This document shows positions 28,562 to 37,402 of a stretch of DNA of 64,000 nucleotides, piece by piece. Origin of the DNA: JAICWP01 sp035278025 (GTDB lineage: Bacteria > Acidobacteriota > Terriglobia > Terriglobales > Acidobacteriaceae); the NCBI GenBank assembly GCA_035278025.1, contig DATEJK010000154.1, positions 1-64,000 of the forward strand. Reading direction: 5' to 3'. The number at the start of each line of letters is the position of its first letter. Position 1 is the stretch's first letter. Both the position numbers and the translations under genes were made by a program. The notes under the pieces are model-generated. The model did not search any database, was not told where the DNA came from, and worked only from the letters and a program-made list of their open reading frames with translations.

Positions 28562-29011
28562 ATGTCGTCGCCCTTGGTGGCATACGTGGACGGTGGTTCG
28601 CGGGGAAGCCGCGGCCCGGCAGGTATCGGAGTGGTGATCGAGCATCCCGGCGGCCGCCGGGTGGAAATCAGCGAAACCATCGAGGCAGGGGACAACAACT
28701 ACGCGGAATACTCCGCGCTGCTGGCGGCCCTGGAATACGCCGCCCAGAACCAGTGTCCCCGGCTGTGCGTGTTCAGCGATTCGGAGGTCGTGGTCAAACA
28801 GATCACCGGCCACTACACCTGCCAGAGCGCGGGCCTGCGCGAGATTCACGAGATGTGCAAGGAGCTGATCCAGTCATTGCAGGAGTTCACCATCCTGCAC
28901 ATCCGCAGGCAGGCGAACAGCGAGGCCGACCGGCTGGCCAACGCGGCCATGGACCGGACACGTAAACTGAAATCGCGAGTGGGCGCGGCCATGGTGCCGG
29001 AGCCGGCGTAG
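28562..29011 (+). CDS. RNase H-like protein (RNase HI type)
   Basis: A 149-residue protein of the RNase H fold. The catalytic carboxylates are all present: Asp10 (AYVDGGSRG), Glu49 (NNYAEYSALLAALEYA), Asp73 (VFSDSEVVVKQI) and Asp123 (NSEADRLANAAM). It therefore should cut RNA in RNA-DNA hybrids in the cytosol. It belongs to the short bacterial group that is often annotated as reverse-transcriptase-like or rnhA paralogue, and it lacks the basic handle of E. coli RNase HI. The start at 28562 begins right at the fold; an in-frame ATG at 28526 lies inside the operator palindrome, so it is less likely. Confidence 0.9.
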   Translation: MSSPLVAYVDGGSRGSRGPAGIGVVIEHPGGRRVEISETIEAGDNNYAEYSALLAALEYAAQNQCPRLCVFSDSEVVVKQITGHYTCQSAGLREIHEMCKELIQSLQEFTILHIRRQANSEADRLANAAMDRTRKLKSRVGAAMVPEPA

Positions 29012-29070
29012 AGGCAGTGGCCAGCCGCCGGTAAAAGCGGCCCTTTAAACTTCTCCAGCGACAGTCCTCC

Positions 29071-29682
29071 TTATTTTCCTTTGCGCAATTCCTCCAGCTC
29101 GGCTTTAAAAAACTTCTCATAGCATTCGGGGCAGATGCCGTGGGTGAAGGTAGCCTGGGAGTGGTCGCTCATATAGGTTTCCACCTGCTGCCAGTAGTCG
29201 TGATCATCGCGGATGCGCTTGCAGTAGGAGCAGATGGGCAGCAGGCCCTGCAGCTGCTTGACCCGGGAAAGAGCATCCTGAAGCTGGGCGACGCGGCTGG
29301 CGAGGGCGGCCTGCAATTCCACCACCCGGCGGCCAACGCGCAAGCGGGCGCGCAGTTCCTGGGCATGAAATGGCTTGGTGATGTAATCGTTGGCGCCGGC
29401 CTGGAAGCCGGCCAGCACGTCGTCGAGGCTCTGGCGCACGGTGGCCACCACCAGGTAGAAGCCGTCCATGGCGGGATGGGCGCGGACCTTGCGGCAGACT
29501 TCCAGGCCATCCAAGCCGGGCATCTGCCAGTCCAGCAGGGCGAGATGGGGAGCTCCTTCGGCCTGCAGTATTTCCCAGGCGCGGTTGCCATCGGGCGCAA
29601 TGACAACTTCGTACTCTTCGCGGAGCACGCTTTCCAGGATGCGGCAGTAGAAGCCGTCATCCTCGGCGACTAGCACCTTCAT
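29071..29682 (-). CDS. Response regulator with C-terminal Cys motif
   Basis: Encodes 203 residues. A receiver domain (1-120) has the acidic pair (VLVAEDDGFYC), the phospho-acceptor aspartate in LLDWQMPGLDG and the conserved lysine in YITKPFHAQE. A coiled-coil linker leads to a C-terminal motif CSYCKRIRDD...HGICPECYEKFF with four cysteines, likely a metal site, known from receiver proteins without DNA-binding domains. The start at 29682 has GAGGTG at good spacing. Its 5' end overlaps the hybrid kinase by 26 bases, so it is the last gene of the receptor-YfiR-kinase operon. The output is unknown. Confidence 0.9.
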   Translation of the reverse strand: MKVLVAEDDGFYCRILESVLREEYEVVIAPDGNRAWEILQAEGAPHLALLDWQMPGLDGLEVCRKVRAHPAMDGFYLVVATVRQSLDDVLAGFQAGANDYITKPFHAQELRARLRVGRRVVELQAALASRVAQLQDALSRVKQLQGLLPICSYCKRIRDDHDYWQQVETYMSDHSQATFTHGICPECYEKFFKAELEELRKGK

Positions 29683-32401
29683 GTTGCACCTCGAGAACTT
29701 GCAGCAGCTGCGGGCGCAGCCCATCCAGTTCTTCCTGCAGTTGCTGCAGGGCCACGGCCGTGCCCTGCAAGTCGCCGCCGTGGACAAACTGCCGCAATTT
29801 TTCCAGTTTCACCAGCGCCGGCTCCAACCCGAAATAAGCCAGTTCGCCCTGCAGCATGTGAACGGCATCGCGCATGGCCTGCTGATTGCCTTGGGCCAGG
29901 GCGGCGCGCAGTTTCTCAAGCGTCCCGGGATATTCATCCAGGAAGACCGAGGTGATTTTGCGCAGCAGTTCCAGATCGCCATCCACCCGGCCCAGAGCCT
30001 GCTTGGGAGTCCAGGGGGAGGGGGGAGAAGAAGGGGGAATGCCGCACAGACGTTCGATTTCCTGCTGCACGAGGTCGAACTTAACGGGCTTGGCAATGTA
30101 GCCGTCCATGCCGCCGGCAAGGCAGCGTTCGCGGTCGCCTTTCAGGGCGTGGGCGGTCATGGCCACGATGGGCAGATGTCCGCCGCTGGCCTGCTCGCGG
30201 CGGCGGATTTCCGCGGTGGCGGCAAAGCCGTCCAGTTCCGGCATTTGCACGTCCATAAAGACCAGATCGAACTTCTGCGCCTGCAGCAGGGTGAGGGCCT
30301 CGCGCCCGTTGGCGGCGAGGCTGGGTATGTGTCCCAATTTTTCCAGCAGGCGGAGCATGAGCGCCTGATTGACCGGATTGTCCTCGGCTACGAGGATGCG
30401 CAGGTGCGAACGGGATTCCCGCAGGGTGTGGCGAGTGAGAACCTGTTCCGCGGTCTGGGGCGTTGCGGGAGTGCCGAGAGCGGCGCGGATGGCTTGCAGC
30501 AATTCCTTTTTATGAAAGGGTTTGACCAGGTAAACCGAGATGCCGAGCTCGCGGCAGCGGGCGGCATCGCCGCGTTGGGCGTCGGAGGTAAGCATCATGA
30601 TGATGATGCCGCTGAGCTCGGGGTCTTGATGAATGCGCTGGGCGAGGGTAAAGCCATCCATGCCGGGCATGCGGCAATCGAGGAGCAGGACGCGGAAAGA
30701 ATCGCCCTCATGGCAGGCAGCCTTCATCATCTGCAGCGCCAGTTCGGCGCTGGGAGTGGCCACTGCGCTCATGCCCCAGCCGGTGGTGAATTCCAGAAGG
30801 ACTTTGCGGTTGATTTCATTGTCGTCAACGATGAGGGCGGGAACACCGCGCAGGTCCACGTTATCTTCGCCGGCAGAGGACGTCTGCAGAGGCGCGCGGA
30901 GAAAACGGACGAGAAAATGGAAGACGCTGCCCCGGCCTTCGTCGCTCTCCGCCCAGATACGCCCACCCATCATCTCCACCAGGCGAGCGCAGATGGCCAG
31001 GCCCAGACCGGTGCCGCCAAAGCGGCGGGTGGTGCTGCTGTCCGCCTGATAAAACTTTTCGAACAGGTGGCCCTGTTTCTCGCGGGGGATGCCGATGCCG
31101 GTATCGCTGACCTGGAAATGGAGCTGGACAGCTTCGCCGTCGCCCGTTTCCTGGCTGACCTGCAAGGCCACTTCGCCATGCTCGGTGAACTTGATGGCAT
31201 TCCCCATCAAATTCACCATGACTTGGCGCAGGCGGGTGGGATCGCCGATAAGGCGGCTGGGAATCTCGGGAGCGATGCGGTAGACGATCTCCAGATTCTT
31301 CTGGTGGGCGGCCAGGGCCATGGACTTCACTGCTTCGCTGATGCAGTCATGCAACTCGAAAGGGATGGACTCGAGATCGAGCTTGCCGGACTCGATTTTA
31401 GAAAAGTCAAGAATGTCGTTCACGACGGTGAGCAGGGCGTCACCGGATCTCTTGACCGCGCCCAGGTAATCGCGCTGCTCGGCGTTTAGCTCGGTGTCCA
31501 GGGCGAGCTCGGTCATACCCATGATGCCGTTAATGGGGGTGCGGATTTCGTGGCTCATGTTGGCCAGGAACTCGCTTTTGGCGCGGCTGCCGGCTTCGGC
31601 GGCTTCTTTGGCGAGAACCAGTTGCTGGTTAACGGTGAGCAGCTCAGAGGTGCGGGCGGCAACTTCGGATTCAAGATGGTCGCGGTGCTTCTGCAGAGCC
31701 GGGTCGCGGGCCTGGATTTCCTCCAGCATCTGGTTGAAAGCGGAAATGAGCCGGCCTATTTCGTCGCGGCCGCGGGAAAAGGCGCGCAAGCTGTAATCCT
31801 TATCGCGGGAGATGATGGTGGCGGTTCCCACCAGTTCGATAATGGGCTGGGAAACCAGGCGTTGCAGGCGGGAAGCCAGAAAGGAAGCCAAGCCCAAAGA
31901 AGCGGCGACGATGAGGGCCACAATCCCCAGGTAGCGGTTGCGGCGGCTGGCGAGGTTCTGCAGGTCGGACTCGATGAACACTACCCCTAGAGGTTCGCCG
32001 GCCAAAGAGATGGTGTGGAATTGGAGCAGGCTGCGCGAGGTGAAATAACTTCCTTCGGGCCGAAGCGGCTGGCAGCGGCGGGGGGCCTTGGGCAGGCGAG
32101 AGTAGCGGGCAAACTGCTTGCCGTCGCGGGTGAAGATGCAAGCCGACTGGATGTGGGGTTCGGAGCGAAGGGCGGTGAGCACATCGCGGCCGGCATTGGC
32201 GTCGTTGAAGGTGAGGGCGGCGGTGCTGTTTTCCCCCACGATTGCTGCGATGACGCGCAAATCGCTGGCCATGCTGCGCTTCAGGTCCAGCAGGTCGTAG
32301 GCGCCCACCGCCAGGCAGGCCAGCAGCAGAGCCGTGGTGCTGATCGCCAAGGTGAAGAAAGTGAGCTTGCTGCCAATGGAGATGTCGCGGAAGCTGCGCA
32401 T
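29657..32401 (-). CDS. Hybrid histidine kinase with CHASE8-type sensor, two receivers and HPt
   Basis: A 914-residue membrane kinase. Order: TM1 (about 13-35), a periplasmic domain (about 36-155, MASDLRVIAAIVGENSTAAL and LTALRSEPHIQSACIF) that looks like CHASE8, TM2 (157-176), HAMP (to about 235), a HisKA domain with phospho-accepting His284 (SHEIRTPINGIMG), the ATPase domain, REC1 (about 525-645, DDNEINRKVLLEF), REC2 (about 665-785, AEDNPVNQALMLRLLEKLG), and an HPt domain (about 815-905). In the HPt the motif is HMLQGELAYFG, so the usual H-x-L-K-G lysine is replaced by Gln. Its start overlaps the YfiR-like stop by one base. CHASE8 in YfiN is controlled by YfiR, and the adjacent gene encodes a YfiR homologue. 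Confidence 0.92.
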   Translation of the reverse strand: MRSFRDISIGSKLTFFTLAISTTALLLACLAVGAYDLLDLKRSMASDLRVIAAIVGENSTAALTFNDANAGRDVLTALRSEPHIQSACIFTRDGKQFARYSRLPKAPRRCQPLRPEGSYFTSRSLLQFHTISLAGEPLGVVFIESDLQNLASRRNRYLGIVALIVAASLGLASFLASRLQRLVSQPIIELVGTATIISRDKDYSLRAFSRGRDEIGRLISAFNQMLEEIQARDPALQKHRDHLESEVAARTSELLTVNQQLVLAKEAAEAGSRAKSEFLANMSHEIRTPINGIMGMTELALDTELNAEQRDYLGAVKRSGDALLTVVNDILDFSKIESGKLDLESIPFELHDCISEAVKSMALAAHQKNLEIVYRIAPEIPSRLIGDPTRLRQVMVNLMGNAIKFTEHGEVALQVSQETGDGEAVQLHFQVSDTGIGIPREKQGHLFEKFYQADSSTTRRFGGTGLGLAICARLVEMMGGRIWAESDEGRGSVFHFLVRFLRAPLQTSSAGEDNVDLRGVPALIVDDNEINRKVLLEFTTGWGMSAVATPSAELALQMMKAACHEGDSFRVLLLDCRMPGMDGFTLAQRIHQDPELSGIIIMMLTSDAQRGDAARCRELGISVYLVKPFHKKELLQAIRAALGTPATPQTAEQVLTRHTLRESRSHLRILVAEDNPVNQALMLRLLEKLGHIPSLAANGREALTLLQAQKFDLVFMDVQMPELDGFAATAEIRRREQASGGHLPIVAMTAHALKGDRERCLAGGMDGYIAKPVKFDLVQQEIERLCGIPPSSPPSPWTPKQALGRVDGDLELLRKITSVFLDEYPGTLEKLRAALAQGNQQAMRDAVHMLQGELAYFGLEPALVKLEKLRQFVHGGDLQGTAVALQQLQEELDGLRPQLLQVLEVQHEGASRRG

Positions 32402-32952
32402 CAGTTCGTTTCTCCTCCTCCAACGTTGACGACACGGGCTACCGCCAGGAGCTTGGAACTGAGCTTGAGGTGGTGCCGTTCGGCGGCTGCGAGATTAACT
32501 TCAAAACGCACGCGGTCCTGCTCCAGCACAAAGTTGATCATGCCGTCCAGAGGGAGGAACTCATTACTCTCGCCCACCGTAAGTACCGGCAGATTGTGGA
32601 GGGGAGCGAGCGCCTGCCTCAAAAATGCGGGATCAGAGCTGCCGATGAAGAGGATGTGGCATTGGCGCGCTTCGGCGGAAGACGGCACCGTTCGGCTGAT
32701 GATCGGTCGCCCGGAGATAGATTTGCCCTGCACGACCCTGCTCAGGGTGTCGCCGAAGGGGTCGCGGCCGAGCACGCAGATGCGAAGCGGAGTGGAGGAA
32801 TCGGGGAAGGCGCGGGACGGCCAGTCCACGAATTTTGCGAAGTTGTAAAGGAAGGCGGCCTTGACCTCGTATTCGGGTGCGCGGGCGGACTGCGCCGCCG
32901 CCGTCATGGCGAGGGCGAAAAAGCAGGCGACAATGGAAATCCGGCGCGTCAT
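32401..32952 (-). CDS. YfiR-like periplasmic protein (DUF4154)
   Basis: A 183-residue exported protein of the YfiR family: signal peptide (1-24), then EYEVKAAFLYNFAKFVDWP, a HILFIGSSDPAFLRQ segment and LPVLTVGESNEFLPLDGMINF. In Pseudomonas and E. coli YfiR binds a periplasmic sensor domain and represses it. Here the downstream gene, overlapping by one base, is a histidine kinase with the same kind of sensor domain, so regulation of the kinase is a natural inference. Upstream in the operon is a TonB receptor. Confidence 0.88.
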   Translation of the reverse strand: MTRRISIVACFFALAMTAAAQSARAPEYEVKAAFLYNFAKFVDWPSRAFPDSSTPLRICVLGRDPFGDTLSRVVQGKSISGRPIISRTVPSSAEARQCHILFIGSSDPAFLRQALAPLHNLPVLTVGESNEFLPLDGMINFVLEQDRVRFEVNLAAAERHHLKLSSKLLAVARVVNVGGGETN

Positions 32953-33065
32953 GTCCTAGAAGCGAAACGTAAGCTTCACGCAAAAACTGCTGTTGCTCTC
33001 GTGTTTTCCTCGTTCCGCAAAGCGAACCGCTTTATCACGCAGTGCATGCCTAACCTCTACCGAGT

Positions 33066-35108
33066 TCAAAAGCGCCACGTAATTCTTCCTTGAATGCTGC
33101 GCCCCACTTGCGCCGTACCTTGCACATCGTAGATTTGCACGAATTCCGGGTGATGCGGATCGAGCAAGTTCTGCAACGCGAGACTGAACTCCGGATTTTT
33201 AGCGGGACGCCATCCCAGGCGGGTGTCCAAGCGGGTGTAGGCAGGGAGCAGTTGCCCTGGGAGATGGCCTGTATAAAAAACCGCAGTGTCGAATTCCAAG
33301 GCCAGAGGCAAGGACCAATAGCTGCGCACATTGAACTGGTGCCGTGGATTGTCACCGGGCAACATCAGGCTGCTGCTCCCCGGTGGAGCCGTTTGCCGGA
33401 TCTGCAACCAGGAATATCCAGCGGCGAGTCTCCACCACTGCGAGGGCTTATAAGTGGCGGAGAACTCCACGCCTTTGGTTCTGGCGCCCAGGTTGTTGGA
33501 AAAGACGAGTGGAATCGCCAAATGCGGGGGAGGCGGAGTGAACTCCGGAAAAGGCTGGCCGGCCTGCAGGCCGATCACATCTTTATACACGTTATAGAAA
33601 GCAGCGATGTCAAAGGCAAGCGTTGTTGCCGGCTGGATGCGATAACCTGATTCATAGGCCAGCAATTGCTCGGAGACCAGTTTCTGGTTCCCGAGCACAG
33701 TCAGCAAGCTCGTCAGCCCAGCCGAACCGGGCACGGCCAGAGCCTCAACTTCGCCCTCCTCTTCATACCGGCTGGGAGTGCGCACCGCCCTCGACACGGC
33801 CACCCAAAAGCTGTGCTCGACGTGAGGTTGCCACCGCAGGCGGATGGCGGGCTGCAATTCCAGGCCGGTGTAGGGGTTGGACTCGAACTTCGATCCCATG
33901 GTCAACCAGAGACGAGCCGGAAACAGGCTTATGTCGTCCTGAGCAAATCCGCTGAACAATTTCTGAGCCGAGGCGCGGGTGCCGAAGGACAGGAAGTCGC
34001 TGTTGCGGATATTTTCCTGCTGGACACGGAATCCGGCTCCCACCACCACGTCGTGCCCTTCGCGCAGCCGCAACTGATGCTGGCAGTTGGCTTCGAACAC
34101 CTGCTCCTGCAGCCCAAGGGGAGAAAAAAATCTATCCAGATGGTCGTAATAAGTTTGCAGGGTAGTGAGGGACCCCCCAGCAAAGTGGTGCTGCCAGTTG
34201 ACCATGAGGTTGGCGTCCGTTGCTTTCAGTGGCATAGCCAGGGTCTGAGAAAAAGGAGGCTGGAGGAGCGGGGCTACGTAAATTTGCTGTTGCGAGCTGC
34301 GGTAAATCTCTCCGGATAGCACTAGAGCATCTCGTGGAGCAGCTTGCCAATCGGAGCGGAACCCCCCAGTCAGGTGAGACCATGCGTCATAGCTGGCTTG
34401 GGAAGGATCCAGCCCTGGACTTTGCCCTTCTCGAAAGTATTTGGCGTGCCAGCGGTAATGGACGTGCGAGCGTTGGTTGTGACCGCCATAACGCGCTTGC
34501 GTCATTCCCTGGCCTTTTGAGCCTGCCTCGGCGCCCATCAAAACACCCGCCGTTTCCTGCGCGGGCTTGGTGATGACATTGATGACGCCGTTCACCGCAT
34601 TCGCGCCCCAAAGGGAACCTCCCGGGCCGCGAATAATCTCGATCCTTTCAATGTCCTCCAAAACAAGGGTCTGCATGTCCCAGTACACGCCGGAGAATGT
34701 GGGCGAGTAGACGATCCTGCCGTCAATCATCACCAGCAGCTTGTTGGAGTAGCGGTAATTAAAGCCGCGGATGCTGATGGCCCAGGCGCTGGCATTGATT
34801 TGTGCTACTTGCACCCCCGGGGCAAGCCGGAACAGTTCCGGCAAGCGGGTGGCGCCGGAACGCCGGATTTCTTCCTGGGTAATCACGTATACGGCCGCGG
34901 GCACCTGGGAGAGCCTTTGTTCCTTTTTGCCCACAGTGCTGACTTGAACGTTCATCAGCTCTTCCAGACTCATTTGGCTCAAGTCGGCAGGAAGATGTTC
35001 CTGCCCTTGGATTGTGGAGGCCAGCCCAAACACCAAGCAGAGCCCGCATGTACACAGCAGCGCATTGAAAAAGATCGCGTGAACTCGCATACAAACGTGG
35101 CCAAACAC
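33066..35108 (-). CDS. TonB-dependent receptor in the YfiR-kinase operon
   Basis: A 680-residue outer-membrane receptor. Signal peptide (1-36), then the TonB box-like start SLEELMNVQVSTVGKKEQRL, plug domain with RLPELFRLAPGVQVAQIN, IRGFNYRYSNKLLVMIDGR and EIIRGPGGSLWGANAVNGVI, then the barrel ending in QGRITWRF. It is closest to siderophore/vitamin-type receptors of normal length. I use the GTG at 35108 because GAGG precedes it; an ATG at 35090 is the alternative. The gap to the YfiR-like gene is 113 bases. The set receptor, YfiR, hybrid kinase, regulator suggests uptake of a ligand coupled to signalling. Confidence 0.85.
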   Translation of the reverse strand: MFGHVCMRVHAIFFNALLCTCGLCLVFGLASTIQGQEHLPADLSQMSLEELMNVQVSTVGKKEQRLSQVPAAVYVITQEEIRRSGATRLPELFRLAPGVQVAQINASAWAISIRGFNYRYSNKLLVMIDGRIVYSPTFSGVYWDMQTLVLEDIERIEIIRGPGGSLWGANAVNGVINVITKPAQETAGVLMGAEAGSKGQGMTQARYGGHNQRSHVHYRWHAKYFREGQSPGLDPSQASYDAWSHLTGGFRSDWQAAPRDALVLSGEIYRSSQQQIYVAPLLQPPFSQTLAMPLKATDANLMVNWQHHFAGGSLTTLQTYYDHLDRFFSPLGLQEQVFEANCQHQLRLREGHDVVVGAGFRVQQENIRNSDFLSFGTRASAQKLFSGFAQDDISLFPARLWLTMGSKFESNPYTGLELQPAIRLRWQPHVEHSFWVAVSRAVRTPSRYEEEGEVEALAVPGSAGLTSLLTVLGNQKLVSEQLLAYESGYRIQPATTLAFDIAAFYNVYKDVIGLQAGQPFPEFTPPPPHLAIPLVFSNNLGARTKGVEFSATYKPSQWWRLAAGYSWLQIRQTAPPGSSSLMLPGDNPRHQFNVRSYWSLPLALEFDTAVFYTGHLPGQLLPAYTRLDTRLGWRPAKNPEFSLALQNLLDPHHPEFVQIYDVQGTAQVGRSIQGRITWRF

Positions 35109-35262
35109 TGGCCTCGTCCCATGCTAAACAGAGATGGCGGCAGGTCCGACTCGAGGCAACAATCACGGAAGGGGGGGATTCCCGAAACGATATTCAATAC
35201 AAATGTGCAAAGCCTGCTTGAAAAGTTCAAAGAGTGGCACACCCCAAGGCAAGTCTGCCCGG

Positions 35263-37176
35263 CTATGAGTGAGGACGCTTCCCGGGGGCGGAGGCGAGCC
35301 CCTGTTGTGACGGCTGGCCGGCCAGTTGTGGTTTTTCAGTAGTGAACTCAAGTTCTTTCTTGAATTGCTGGACTACACGCTTGCCTTCCTCGGTGTTGGC
35401 CAGGTTGTCCATTTCCGGCGCGTTGGCGCAACAACGGAAGAGTTCCTCGCCGGCCTTGCCGCCGGCGATGTAGTGCCATTGGGGCGTAGTGATGGAAGTC
35501 AACGGCCCAAAGTAATTGGGAAACAGAGGCGTCAATTTCGCTTGCGCCAGTTCAGAAACTACCGGCATCAGCGGCACGCTTTCACCGGGATTGGTCCAAA
35601 GCTTGGAGACAGAAATGCCGGGTAGCGCACTGGAGTCTCCTTTGGGAACCAGGCTGAGCAACGTAGCCGGAAGGCTCACGGTCGAAACCGGAGTGGCGAT
35701 GTGGAGGCCGGCGGGCACCTTGCCGGGTTCCCAGAAAATGAGGGGAACATGGATGAGTTCCCGGTAGAGAGCGTTGAGGTGGTCCATGAAGCCGTGTTCG
35801 TTGAATTCCTCGCCGTGATCGGAGGTGATGACCACCAGAGTGTTCTTATCCAGGCCGCGCTGGTGCAGTTGCTGAAAAAACTGGCCCAGCTCTGTATCCA
35901 CGTACTGGATGGCTCCGTCGTAGGCGTCCATTTCGGCCTGGCGCTGCTGCGGCGTAAGGGAAGCGAACCAGTCCCAGGCCAGGGGTATAGGGGCGGAGGG
36001 ATGGGCTACCCTGGTGAAACGGTGGAGGTACGGCTCAGGCGGCAGGTAGGGGTCGTGGACATCGTAGTAGTTGAGAAAAACGAAGAAGGGGTGGCCGTGG
36101 CTGGATTCAATCCAGCGCAGAGCGTGCTGGTTGATCTGGCGCGCGTTGCGGCGGCCAACGCGGTCTTTGGCGATATTCAGGTGATACAGCGCCTGCTCCA
36201 GGCGTTCGCCGTAATAAGTTTGGGGGAAGGCGCTGGCTGGGGACTCGTAATCGTCCTCAAAATGAATGAAGCCGCGTCCCAACCCGGTACGACGGGAGAA
36301 AAAATAGGTGCTGCCGGAGAAGCCGGCGGTGCGGTAGCCCAGGCGCTGAAAAGCTTCCCCCAGAGTAGGGTATTGCGGGAGAAGGCTGGTGCCCATGTAG
36401 CAGGCGCCGTGCTCATGGGGGTAGCGGCCGGTGAGCATGGAGGCGTGCGAGGGCAAGGTCCAGGAAGACGGGGCCATCGCGTTCTGAAAGAGAACTCCCT
36501 GATCTGCAATGCGGCTCAGGTTGGGGCTGGTGGGGCGGCCATAACCGTAGGTGGAAAGATGGTCGGCCCGCAGCGTGTCCACCACAATCACCAGCACGTT
36601 AGGGGAGCCGGGAGCGGCGGCGGCCAAGTGGGCAATCTGCCGCCGCTCGTGCACCCGCTGGAAAATTGGAATGCCGATTACGACTATCGCTGCCACAGCA
36701 GCCACCCAGGGCAGGCTTCGCTGCTGCGCCAGGCGAAACTCCGGCCGTGCCAGCATTAAAGCCGTGACTACAGCCAGCATGAGAGCAATCAGCATCAAGC
36801 CGACCGTCTCCGCCAAGGGATGGCCGGCAATGGCAACTGACCAGCCAGACGGCAAAGCAGCCTCCCACACCGAGGAAGTCACGCGCAGCCAGTCGAAATA
36901 CATGAACCAGGCATACAGGCAGGCGGCGCGAAAGAAGAGGGAGGGGCGCCCGACAAGAGCATTGCGCAGGGCTAGGATCGGCAGGGCTACAAGTAACGCC
37001 AGAACCACGTCAACCGGAATCGGAACCCAGGTGAGATCGAGAATTCGAATGTGGCGGACATGGAAGAATAAGAGACCTTCCACCAGGCCCGTGATCAATC
37101 CGAACCATACCGCGATAATGAGTATGTCCCTGCGGGAAGTATCGTCCTGAGGGGCACGGTCGAGAGCTGGATGCAT
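35263..37176 (-). CDS. Membrane-anchored sulfatase-fold (AlkP superfamily) protein
   Basis: A 637-residue protein. About five transmembrane helices in the first 185 residues (ILIIAVWFGLITGLVEGLLFF, VDVVLALLVALPILAL and others) lead to an extracytoplasmic alkaline-phosphatase-superfamily domain. The domain shows VLVIVVDTLRADHLSTYGYG, PNLSRIADQGVLFQNAMAPS, LPSHASMLTGRYP and the metal-binding VVITSDHGEEFNEHG. The nucleophile position is TLPSH, with Thr in place of the Cys/Ser of the CxPxR sulfatase motif, so formylglycine-type sulfatase activity is unlikely; transfer of a phospho-group is more plausible. The start is the ATG at 37176. It is divergent from the O-antigen-ligase-like gene. Confidence 0.85.
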   Translation of the reverse strand: MHPALDRAPQDDTSRRDILIIAVWFGLITGLVEGLLFFHVRHIRILDLTWVPIPVDVVLALLVALPILALRNALVGRPSLFFRAACLYAWFMYFDWLRVTSSVWEAALPSGWSVAIAGHPLAETVGLMLIALMLAVVTALMLARPEFRLAQQRSLPWVAAVAAIVVIGIPIFQRVHERRQIAHLAAAAPGSPNVLVIVVDTLRADHLSTYGYGRPTSPNLSRIADQGVLFQNAMAPSSWTLPSHASMLTGRYPHEHGACYMGTSLLPQYPTLGEAFQRLGYRTAGFSGSTYFFSRRTGLGRGFIHFEDDYESPASAFPQTYYGERLEQALYHLNIAKDRVGRRNARQINQHALRWIESSHGHPFFVFLNYYDVHDPYLPPEPYLHRFTRVAHPSAPIPLAWDWFASLTPQQRQAEMDAYDGAIQYVDTELGQFFQQLHQRGLDKNTLVVITSDHGEEFNEHGFMDHLNALYRELIHVPLIFWEPGKVPAGLHIATPVSTVSLPATLLSLVPKGDSSALPGISVSKLWTNPGESVPLMPVVSELAQAKLTPLFPNYFGPLTSITTPQWHYIAGGKAGEELFRCCANAPEMDNLANTEEGKRVVQQFKKELEFTTEKPQLAGQPSQQGLASAPGKRPHS

Positions 37177-37289
37177 ATGGAGGAGCGGATTGAGGGCGTA
37201 AGAAGTCCGCCCTGGATTTGTTCAACGGAGATGAAGTCTTCAACCCGTAGCAAAAAGCATATCACGAGGGATTGGTGGCATTGAGCAGT

Positions 37290-37313
37290 GTCCTGAACTT
37301 GCATATTCAGGAC
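37290..37313. promoter_or_regulatory. 8-bp inverted repeat, candidate operator
   Basis: GTCCTGAA (37290-37297) and TTCAGGAC (37306-37313) are perfect inverted copies separated by eight bases. They lie in the divergent region between the sulfatase-fold gene and the O-antigen-ligase-like gene. Confidence 0.5.
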
Positions 37314-37359
37314 ATAACATGGCTTTTGAAACGAGCGGAGCGGCCCAAATCGCGCGTAG

Positions 37360-37365
37360 TATAAT
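37360..37365 (+). promoter_or_regulatory. Consensus -10 box for the O-antigen-ligase-like gene
   Basis: TATAAT is a full match, 38 bases before the proposed TTG start. No clear -35 sits at 16-18 bases upstream, so activation may be needed; the inverted repeat at 37290-37313 is about 50 bases further up. Confidence 0.45.
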
Positions 37366-37402
37366 TTCGTAACTTCAGCGAAATCGAAACGCGGACATTC
37401 AG

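Noticed and set aside
29681..31489. 602-codon rightward frame opposite the hybrid kinase
   Set aside because: Shadow of the kinase and its receivers.
35701..36759. 352-codon rightward frame opposite the sulfatase-fold gene
   Set aside because: Shadow; Gly/Val/Ala-rich with no recognisable fold.
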